Shown: in pieces, positions 1 through 5,123 of the stretch
Layout of the letters: every line of letters begins with the position of its first letter
Numbering within the stretch: the stretch's first letter is position 1
Position numbers and translations under genes: made by a program
Assembly: GCA_003545625.1 (NCBI GenBank)
Contig: DODH01000086.1
Span: forward strand, 1-5,123
Reading direction: 5' to 3'
Length of the DNA stretch: 5,123 bases
Origin: Nitrospina sp.
GTDB lineage: Bacteria > Nitrospinota > Nitrospinia > Nitrospinales > VA-1
Notes under the pieces: generated by a model
Database searches by the model: none
Told to the model about the DNA's origin: nothing
The model's input: the letters and a program-made list of their open reading frames with translations, nothing else

Positions 1-151
1 TTATCTTTACCCATATTTCCAAATCATCCTAACTATAATAGTGGGTTGATCGTTTGCGGTTTTTTTCCAGACAAAAGGTAACCAAAGCGACCAAAGAAAG
101 GTTGCGATAACTATCTGAATAGGAAAAGTCCGTTTAAAAAAGTCCAAAGAT

Positions 152-179
152 TGAAAGTTTCCTCTCAAAAAGACTTTCA
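152..179. repeat. Short inverted repeat (hairpin) in the leader
   Basis: TGAAAGTTT (152-160) can pair with AGACTTTCA (171-179), giving nine pairs including one G-T, with a 10-nt loop. No T-run follows on the + strand, so it does not look like a factor-independent terminator. The stem is AT-rich and weak. It may be an operator or chance. Confidence 0.3.
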
Positions 180-291
180 TTCACAGGAAATTGGGTAAAT
201 GTTACAATTTTTTAGACCCTAATCGACATGTTACATTATCGGGCGAATTTCTTACTAATTAATAACGGTCCAGTCACAATTTCGTCAATTT

Positions 292-319
292 TCCTGGACA
301 ATGTGGTTTAAAACCAGGA
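292..319. repeat. Overlapping inverted repeats upstream of the possible -10 box
   Basis: TCCTGG (292-297) is complementary to CCAGGA (314-319) across 16 nt. Inside the same span TGGTTT (304-309) and AAACCA (311-316) form a near-perfect palindrome around a single A. The two pairings share CCA and so exclude each other. The palindrome ends 22 nt before the TATAAT at 339, where a regulator could act near the -35 region. No known operator consensus was recognised. Confidence 0.3.
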
Positions 320-338
320 GTCACCGAATTCATTGATT

Positions 339-344
339 TATAAT
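339..344 (+). promoter_or_regulatory. Possible -10 box (TATAAT) for the purN operon
   Basis: An exact TATAAT hexamer lies 61 nt before the purN ATG, which would give a leader of about 55 nt. No good -35 hexamer sits 16-18 nt upstream (the bases there read AGGAGT or similar), and there is no TGn extended -10. In AT-rich DNA a chance TATAAT is quite likely, and another occurs at 34-39. The call rests only on the hexamer match and its position before the first gene. Confidence 0.2.
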
Positions 345-405
345 ATCGTTTAATGATAAGCTCGGGAAAGCATTATCGCCTGTCCCCAACAAACGCCCCT
401 TTTAC

Positions 406-1023
406 ATGGCCCCCGACAAATTTATACTCGCCGTTTTGGTTTCAGGACAAGGTTCTAATCTGCAGGCCATTATCGACAGTATTGAAAAAAATGATCTGTC
501 GGCTGAAATTGCACTGGTAGTCAGCAATGTGAAAGATACCTATGCCTTGGAACGGGCGCACAAACAGGGTCTTGAGGTTCTTTTCCTGGACCCCAAATCT
601 TATCCAGACCGAAACGGCTACGAACAGGCCTTGGTGGAACGGATCCAATCCAAATCCGTCAATTTGATTTGTCTCGCCGGATTCATGCGGGTTCTGGGCA
701 AACATTTTATCGAAACTTTTTCAGGTCGAATCATTAATATTCACCCTTCTTTACTTCCCGCGTTTCCCGGATTGAATGTTCAAAAACGGGCCTTGGAACA
801 TGGAGCCCGGTTTTCAGGGTGCACGGTACACTATGTCAACGAGGAAGTGGATGGCGGCCCCATCATTCTGCAAGCGGTGGTTCCCATTTATGACGACGAT
901 GATGAGGCTTCCCTTTCCGAGAGGATTCTTGAACAGGAACACATCATTTATCCCGAAGCCATCCGCCTGGTCATTGAAGACAGGCTGACCCTTTCAGGCC
1001 GAAGGGTCCTGCACAACAAATAG
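406..1023 (+). CDS. purN: Phosphoribosylglycinamide formyltransferase (GART, PurN type)
   Basis: This cytoplasmic enzyme transfers the formyl group of 10-formyltetrahydrofolate to glycinamide ribonucleotide, the third step of de novo purine synthesis. At 205 residues it is the normal length for the single-domain folate-dependent enzyme. The N-terminal phosphate-binding loop reads SGQGSNLQA (13-21). AGFMR (91-95) is followed by the family signature NIHPSLLPAFPG (111-122). Then comes a stretch of the form GCTVHYV-x4-DGGPII (138-154). N111, H113 and D149 match the Asn-His-Asp catalytic trio of E. coli PurN. The C-terminal EHIIYPEA (178-185) is also typical. The ATG at 406 is the first start codon after an in-frame stop at 334, although no Shine-Dalgarno sequence precedes it. 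The gene opens a five-gene run, with lolA 13 nt downstream. No other purine gene is adjacent here, in particular no purM. Identity is secure. Confidence 0.97.
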   Translation: MAPDKFILAVLVSGQGSNLQAIIDSIEKNDLSAEIALVVSNVKDTYALERAHKQGLEVLFLDPKSYPDRNGYEQALVERIQSKSVNLICLAGFMRVLGKHFIETFSGRIINIHPSLLPAFPGLNVQKRALEHGARFSGCTVHYVNEEVDGGPIILQAVVPIYDDDDEASLSERILEQEHIIYPEAIRLVIEDRLTLSGRRVLHNK

Positions 1024-1036
1024 AGAGAAAATCCCC

Positions 1037-1690
1037 TTGAACCTCCGAATTTTAATATTGTTTACCCTACTGATCCTGCCGGCGGGGACCCTCTTTGCGG
1101 AGACTTCCGAACAGCAAGCACTGGATTCCATTCAACGGCAGTATGAGAAGGTTTCAACTTTTGAGGCAGATTTCACCCAGAGGTCTTACGTCAAAATGAT
1201 GAACCAGACCCAGAGCGTCAAGGGCACAGTAAAAATTAAGAAACCTGGAAAAATGAAATGGGTCTATGGAGCTCCGGACACTCAAATCCTGATCAGCGAT
1301 GGCAAGAACCTTTGGCTTTATGTCCCTGAAGAAGAGCAAGCCACCAGGGTCCCGGTGGAAAGCATTTACTCTTCCAACACACCGGCCCTTTTTCTGGCAG
1401 GAAAAGGAAAGCTGACCCAATCCTTTAACGTTGAAAGCGTGAGTGAGGAAAACAAGAATATTCTTGTCACTCTCGTCCCTAAAAATGACGATCAAGGCCT
1501 GGCAAGACTGATCCTTCACGCTGATAAGAAAAACTACCAAATTACCGGATCGACCGTGTATGATAAATTAGGAAACAAAACAGAAATTCGATTCAGCCAA
1601 ATTCGGATAAATCGGGAAATCCCGGAAGAACAATTCCAACTCAAGACTCCACCCGGGGTAGAGATTTTGGATTACACACAAACCCCTTGA
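1037..1690 (+). CDS. lolA: Outer-membrane lipoprotein carrier protein LolA
   Basis: LolA is the periplasmic chaperone that takes lipoproteins released by LolCDE from the inner membrane and hands them to LolB or an equivalent acceptor. The 217-residue product begins with a signal peptide: basic R4, hydrophobic core 5-14, and a likely cut after LFA (19-21) before ETSEQ. The mature part shows family landmarks: FEADFTQ (42-48), KKPGKMKWVY (68-77), then LISDGKNLWLY (85-95) and an acidic-Gln turn at 98-101. Length is slightly above the E. coli protein. The start is a TTG. It is preferred because the next in-frame start (TTG, codon 8) would lose the basic residue of the signal peptide, and no ATG precedes it after the purN stop. 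A purine-rich AGAGAGAAAA (1022-1031) is a weak ribosome site. It lies 13 nt after purN and 6 nt before rseP. Family assignment is firm; I saw no lolB nearby. Confidence 0.93.
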   Translation: MNLRILILFTLLILPAGTLFAETSEQQALDSIQRQYEKVSTFEADFTQRSYVKMMNQTQSVKGTVKIKKPGKMKWVYGAPDTQILISDGKNLWLYVPEEEQATRVPVESIYSSNTPALFLAGKGKLTQSFNVESVSEENKNILVTLVPKNDDQGLARLILHADKKNYQITGSTVYDKLGNKTEIRFSQIRINREIPEEQFQLKTPPGVEILDYTQTP

Positions 1691-1696
1691 ACCTAT

Positions 1697-3067
1697 ATGT
1701 TTGAACTTTCAATATTTTCTCTGGATATGATCCTCGGTTTTGGGATCAAAATGCTGGCTTTTCTGGGAGGTTTGGCCGCCCTCATCTTCGTCCATGAGCT
1801 GGGGCATTTTCTGGTCGCCCGAAAAGTGGGCGTTGTGGTAGAAAAGTTTTCTCTCGGTTTTGGCCCTAAAATCCTGAGTTTTACGCGGGGAGATACCGAA
1901 TACCTTCTTTCCTGGATTCCCCTTGGCGGCTACGTGAAAATGAAAGGGGAAGAAGTCGGAGAAGAATCCGCAGATGAAAAGGGGTCATTTTATGCCGCTC
2001 CGGTTCTGGACCGGTTGGCCATTGCATTTGCGGGTCCGCTATTCAATATCCTGTTCGCCATCGCCATATATTATTGCGTTTATCTGGTAGGGGTTCCGGC
2101 ACTATCTCCCATAGTCGGCACCGTTAAGGATGAGTCTCCTGCCTTGGTAGCAGGACTTCAAACGGGCGACCGTATTTTAGCGATCGGTGACAAAAAAATA
2201 ATTTATTGGGAACAGCTCCAGAAAATCGTCCATGTATCTCCAGGCCGTTCTTTGGATTTCCAGGTAGAAAGAAGCTCCGGAAACATCGTCTATCTCCCCA
2301 TCACCCCAGTCTCCGAGCAAATCACCGATCTTTTTGGTGATAAAGAAGACGTTGGCCTGATCGGAATCACTCCGCTGGTACGAAATATCGTATATGTTAA
2401 AGGAGGCACTCCCGCTGACCGGGCAGGAATCCAGGAAGGCGACATCCTGCTCTCGGTGGATAGTACGACTATTTTTGGTTGGGGTGACCTGAAGAAAGCG
2501 GCCATAGACAAGCCCGGTCAAGAACTGGCATTTAGAATCCTCAGAAATGAGACAGAAATCATCACAGCGCTGACCCCGGAAGCCAAAGTCGTCAAGGACA
2601 TTAAAGGCAAAAGCGTAGAAATCGGTCTGCTCGGCATCGGCATGGCTGGGGAAATGGTAAAGGAAAAATATGGCATTTTTGGAGCTTTAAAAAGAGCCGT
2701 TGATGAAACAAGGCGACTGGTTTATCTGATCGCCGTTAGCATAAAAAAAATGATTACGGGATCCATCCCCGCCGACTCCATCGGAGGTCCCATCCTGATT
2801 TTTCAAATTTATGGGGAGCAGGCGGAACAAGGCTTCAGCGAGCTCATCCGCTTGACCGCACTTTTGAGCATTAACCTGGGCCTGCTCAACCTTCTGCCAA
2901 TTCCAGTTCTGGATGGAGGCCATATTTTCTTTTTCCTGGTAGAGCTTCTCAAAGGAAAACCCATTAGCGAAAGGAACCGGGAACGGGCTCAACAGGTCGG
3001 CCTCTTCATGTTGCTCGGTCTCATGGTGTTCGCATTTTACAATGACATTATGCGAATCATTACCTGA
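1697..3067 (+). CDS. rseP: Intramembrane site-2 zinc metalloprotease RseP with two PDZ domains
   Basis: RseP (family M50) cuts single-span substrates within the inner membrane, classically the anti-sigma factor RseA after a first periplasmic cut, and also leftover signal peptides. The 456-residue protein is close to the E. coli length. The first membrane segment (about 17-38) carries the zinc motif HELGH (33-37). GFGPKI (54-59) and PLGGYVKMKGE (75-85) follow, as usual for the family. A second segment (about 107-131) includes FAGPLFN (111-117). Two PDZ domains lie at about 138-205 and 226-295. The third zinc ligand is in NLLPIPVLDGGH (398-409), with D406 the expected ligand, followed by a last hydrophobic segment at 433-450. 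The ATG at 1697 gives a longer N-terminus than usual (32 residues before HELGH); starts at M11 or M19 are possible, and none has a good ribosome site. It sits between lolA (6 nt) and a small gene (19 nt), not beside dxr and bamA as is common elsewhere. Confidence 0.95.
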   Translation: MFELSIFSLDMILGFGIKMLAFLGGLAALIFVHELGHFLVARKVGVVVEKFSLGFGPKILSFTRGDTEYLLSWIPLGGYVKMKGEEVGEESADEKGSFYAAPVLDRLAIAFAGPLFNILFAIAIYYCVYLVGVPALSPIVGTVKDESPALVAGLQTGDRILAIGDKKIIYWEQLQKIVHVSPGRSLDFQVERSSGNIVYLPITPVSEQITDLFGDKEDVGLIGITPLVRNIVYVKGGTPADRAGIQEGDILLSVDSTTIFGWGDLKKAAIDKPGQELAFRILRNETEIITALTPEAKVVKDIKGKSVEIGLLGIGMAGEMVKEKYGIFGALKRAVDETRRLVYLIAVSIKKMITGSIPADSIGGPILIFQIYGEQAEQGFSELIRLTALLSINLGLLNLLPIPVLDGGHIFFFLVELLKGKPISERNRERAQQVGLFMLLGLMVFAFYNDIMRIIT

Positions 3068-3086
3068 ACCCCAAATAACTTCTATT

Positions 3087-3371
3087 ATGCAAAATATTGA
3101 GAGCCGTATCCGGGATCTCAAGGAAGCCGCAGAGAAATTATCCATAAGGATTGAAGTCGCTAATCTCAATGATCAAGAATTCTCCGTACAAAGTGGCTAC
3201 TGCAAACTCAATGGCGAGGACCTTATTATCCTGGATAAAAACCTGCCAGAAGAAGAACATATGATCGTTATTTTGAATACCCTGAAAAAGTTTGACCTGG
3301 ACAATATCTATGTCGCTGACTGGATACGAGAAAAAATCGCAGCCGACAAAACTGCTGGAGCCCAATCATGA
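3087..3371 (+). CDS. Conserved-looking small protein of unknown function, coupled to the PepM fusion
   Basis: I do not recognise a named family for this 94-residue acidic protein. It has no signal peptide or membrane segment and is probably cytoplasmic. Residues 3-24 form a charged amphipathic helix (IESRIRDLKEAAEKL and on) that could be a short coiled coil. A compact core follows: SGYCKLNGEDLIILDKNLP (36-54), then EEEHMIVILNTLKKFDLDNIY (55-75) and a terminal WIREKI helix. The layout (one Cys, a beta hairpin, a helix, then DLDNIYV) resembles small uncharacterised proteins I associate with diverse Gram-negative bacteria, but that is memory and not a search. No HExxH or other catalytic motif is seen. 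The ATG at 3087 is chosen because an earlier in-frame ATG (3042) would overlap rseP by 26 nt and add an unlikely tail. Its stop overlaps the next ATG (ATGA), so the two proteins are probably co-translated and may work together. Confidence 0.8.
   Translation: MQNIESRIRDLKEAAEKLSIRIEVANLNDQEFSVQSGYCKLNGEDLIILDKNLPEEEHMIVILNTLKKFDLDNIYVADWIREKIAADKTAGAQS
3357..3360 (+). promoter_or_regulatory. Ribosome binding site (GGAG) for the PepM fusion gene
   Basis: GGAG lies 7 nt before the ATG at 3368, inside the end of the preceding small gene. It is the only clear Shine-Dalgarno match ahead of any start in this gene run. It supports the 3368 start and independent ribosome loading in addition to coupling through the ATGA overlap. 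Confidence 0.65.
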
Positions 3372-5101
3372 CCCTTCTTAACAATATTCTCCCAGAACAA
3401 CGCCGGGGAAAACTCAAGGCACTTCTGGAGACTGGTAAAATCGTTCGGGTGCTTGAAGCCCATAATGGATTGAGCGGCATCATCGCTAATATGGCTGAAG
3501 TGACTGGGGAATCGGATGGGCAAGCCGTTGTCCGGCAGTTTGATGCCATCTGGGAAAGCAGTCTCACCGACTCAGCTTCGAAAGGCCACCCCGATATCGA
3601 GGTCGTTACCTTTGACTCCCGGCTTCAGTCCATCAACGAAATCCTTGCTGTGACCGACAAACCCATGATCGTTGACGGCGATACGGGAGGGGACGCAAAC
3701 GCCTTCGAATATACCGTCTCCAAGCTTGAGCGGGCCGGTGTGTCTGCGGTTATTATAGAAGACAAAGTTTTTCCCAAACGCAACAGCCTGGAGGCCGGCG
3801 TCCAGCAAAACCTTCAGGAACCGGAAGTCTTTGCCCAGAAAATCCGGCGGGGAAAAAGCATTCAGAAAAGCAGTGAGTTTATGATCATCGCCCGCATTGA
3901 AAGCCTGATTGCCGGAAAATCCATGGAAGATGCGCTGAGCAGGGCCAGGAAATATCTTCAAGCCGGAGTCGATGGAATCATGATCCACTCCAAGTCCAAA
4001 AATCCAGACGAAATCCTGGAGTTTGCAGAAAAATATCAGGTTGTTTTGAATGATCTCAATCTAAAAAAACCGCTGGTGTGCGTGCCCACCACTTACAACA
4101 AGATCACCGAGGATGAACTGAGTTCTGCCGGATTCAACATCATTATTTACGCCAATCACCTTTTACGCAGTGCCTACCTGGCGATGATGGAAACCGCAAA
4201 GACCCTCCTTCGCAACCAGAGGTCTTTGGAAGCTGATCCCTTATGCGCTCCTGTCCGGGAGATTTTTAAAACCGTAGGATTTTTGGACGTCAAGGAAAAA
4301 GACCAGCAGGATGAACAAACCAGCAATATTCCGGTGATCATTCCTGCCGCCGGGGAAGACCCCGTCTTCAAGGAAATTTTGAATGGCAAGCCCAAGGCCA
4401 TGCTGGAAATTGGTGGCAAAACCCTTATCGATCACCAGATTCAAAGCCTCAGCAACGCCAACCTCGCGGACATCACACTCATCGCGGGATATGGTAAGGA
4501 CAACCTGCATGCAGAGGGCATTAATATTCTGGAAAATCCCAACTACCAGAAAGGGTCCCTGCTCAATTCCTTGCTGATTGCGAAGGAGAAAATGACCAAT
4601 GGATTTATTATGCTGTACGCAGACATCCTCATGGAAGACCATATCCTCAAAAAGCTTATGGAGTGCAAGGAAGATATTGTACTGGTCGCCGATAATTCAA
4701 CCCAATATCACCAGCCAGAGGAGGGAAACATCCTCGATTATATTATCAGCAAGAACCACTACAAGCCTGCCCGCCGGGAGATCCGCTTCATCAGTGAAAA
4801 TGTGGTAGCAAATATTGGCAACAAGATAAATCCAGAAACCGCAACTCACGAGTTCATAGGGCTTGCCCGATTCAGCAAAACTGGTGCTGAGCAATTTCTC
4901 GAAACCTATAGCGATGTGGTCAACAATTTCACCGGCCGGTTTCAGGAGTCTGAGGATATCTCCAAACTGAATTTCACAGACCTCATTCAGGAAATGATCG
5001 ACCGGGGCTTCGCCGTCCACTATATGGAAATCCATAAAGGCTGGCTGGAAATTCACAATGCGGATCATATTGCCCTTGCTCAAAAATCTTTTACCGCATA
5101 A
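3368..5101 (+). CDS. Phosphoenolpyruvate phosphomutase fused to a nucleotidyltransferase domain
   Basis: The N-terminal half (about 20-298) is PEP mutase, which rearranges phosphoenolpyruvate to phosphonopyruvate and so makes the C-P bond. Key residues match the Mytilus enzyme: W62 and S64 in IWESSLTDSASKG, D76, D103 and D105 in VDGDTGG, the signature EDKVFPKRNS (131-140, the EDK-x5-NS pattern that marks true mutases), R176 in ARIES, and H207. A charged linker (about 305-320) leads to a nucleotidyltransferase domain (321-575) with IIPAAG (324-329), PKAMLEIGGKTLIDHQ (342-357), NPNYQKGSLLNSL (390-402), YADIL (417-421; D419 a likely metal ligand) and EFIGLARFS (495-503). By family this half should activate a phosphonate or phosphorylated alcohol with CTP, like PntC or LicC. 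Its phosphate loop lacks the usual G-x-R, and the usual EID motif reads EIH (561-563), so substrate and activity are uncertain. The symbol aepX or pepM would fit the first half only. No decarboxylase or aminotransferase gene is visible. The start has GGAG 7 nt upstream. Confidence 0.92.
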   Translation: MTLLNNILPEQRRGKLKALLETGKIVRVLEAHNGLSGIIANMAEVTGESDGQAVVRQFDAIWESSLTDSASKGHPDIEVVTFDSRLQSINEILAVTDKPMIVDGDTGGDANAFEYTVSKLERAGVSAVIIEDKVFPKRNSLEAGVQQNLQEPEVFAQKIRRGKSIQKSSEFMIIARIESLIAGKSMEDALSRARKYLQAGVDGIMIHSKSKNPDEILEFAEKYQVVLNDLNLKKPLVCVPTTYNKITEDELSSAGFNIIIYANHLLRSAYLAMMETAKTLLRNQRSLEADPLCAPVREIFKTVGFLDVKEKDQQDEQTSNIPVIIPAAGEDPVFKEILNGKPKAMLEIGGKTLIDHQIQSLSNANLADITLIAGYGKDNLHAEGINILENPNYQKGSLLNSLLIAKEKMTNGFIMLYADILMEDHILKKLMECKEDIVLVADNSTQYHQPEEGNILDYIISKNHYKPARREIRFISENVVANIGNKINPETATHEFIGLARFSKTGAEQFLETYSDVVNNFTGRFQESEDISKLNFTDLIQEMIDRGFAVHYMEIHKGWLEIHNADHIALAQKSFTA

Positions 5102-5123
5102 AATCTTCCTTCCTCTTTACCAG

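Larger units (their letters stand above)
1..405. other. AT-rich intergenic leader upstream of purN
   Basis: I see no supportable gene here. The frame open at the left edge closes with TAA at 79-81 after 26 codons and has no recognisable family features. The purN frame has a stop at 334-336 and no ATG, GTG or TTG between that stop and 406. The stretch is clearly richer in A+T than the genes that follow. It holds one possible -10 box (339-344), a hairpin (152-179), overlapping inverted repeats (292-319) and a pair of ATGTTACA octamers (199-206 and 228-235). It probably carries the promoter region of the purN-led operon, but no known riboswitch or RNA family was recognised. The left flank is outside the window, so the direction of the neighbouring gene is unknown. 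Confidence 0.6.

Noticed and set aside
34..39. Second exact TATAAT hexamer
   Set aside because: No -35-like hexamer at a suitable distance and no gene start within 350 nt on this strand. Expected by chance in AT-rich DNA.
1..81. Open frame of 26 codons from the window edge to TAA at 79-81, possibly the tail of an upstream + strand gene
   Set aside because: It is too short, has no recognisable motif, and its composition matches the surrounding AT-rich non-coding stretch. Sequence to the left would be needed to decide.
124..145. AAAAGTCC repeated at 124-131 and 138-145 (14-nt period)
   Set aside because: Only two copies of an 8-mer in A-rich sequence, with no further units. Not a CRISPR or tandem array.
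3042..3086. Longer start for the small gene, adding 15 residues and overlapping rseP by 26 nt
   Set aside because: No ribosome binding site precedes it, and the added residues look like out-of-frame rseP sequence. The ATG at 3087 gives a clean 19-nt gap and a helix starting at once.
2687..3169. 160-codon minus-strand open frame across the end of rseP and start of the small gene
   Set aside because: It lies antisense to well-supported coding sequence, has no family features, and is typical of shadow frames. The same applies to the other long minus-strand frames at 1154-1540, 3572-3988, 4241-4642 and 4697-5083.
3368..4260. N-terminal domain read as isocitrate lyase, methylisocitrate lyase or phosphonopyruvate hydrolase
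   Set aside because: The EDK-x5-NS motif at 131-140 and the WESSLTDSASKG segment fit PEP mutase. Lyases of the superfamily carry a KKCGH-type Cys motif, which is absent.
5102..5123. Possible terminator after the fusion gene
   Set aside because: The 22 nt available are pyrimidine-rich but contain no inverted repeat followed by a T-run.

Overview
The window looks like chromosomal DNA of a Gram-negative (two-membrane) bacterium. It encodes LolA, the periplasmic lipoprotein carrier, and RseP, the inner-membrane site-2 protease, and both imply an outer-membrane system. Base composition is moderate, the leader region is AT-rich, and most start codons lack a clear Shine-Dalgarno sequence. I cannot fix the lineage from sequence alone. 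A Nitrospinota-like or deltaproteobacteria-like origin is only a guess.

Layout: positions 1-405 hold no gene I can support. This AT-rich intergenic stretch has a few short inverted and direct repeats and one possible -10 box. From 406 to 5101 there are five tightly packed genes, all on the + strand: purN (406-1023), lolA (1037-1690, TTG start), rseP (1697-3067), a 94-residue protein of unknown function (3087-3371) and a 577-residue fusion gene (3368-5101). Gaps are 13, 6 and 19 nt, and the last pair overlaps by 4 nt (ATGA), so one operon is likely. The remaining 22 nt show no terminator, so the operon may continue.

The first three genes are housekeeping: a formyl transfer step of purine synthesis, lipoprotein transport across the periplasm, and intramembrane proteolysis. 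The distinctive part is the 3' end. The last gene joins a phosphoenolpyruvate phosphomutase (PepM, the entry enzyme of phosphonate biosynthesis, with its EDK-x5-NS signature and every other active-site residue I could place) to a nucleotidyltransferase domain. This suggests that a phosphonate is made and activated as a nucleotide conjugate, probably to decorate a surface lipid or glycan. The transferase domain departs from the usual family in its phosphate-binding loop and in a C-terminal metal-binding motif, so its chemistry is uncertain. The small gene before it is translationally coupled to it and is the best candidate for an undescribed partner protein. No decarboxylase, aminotransferase or other later phosphonate gene is in the window, so the end product is unknown.
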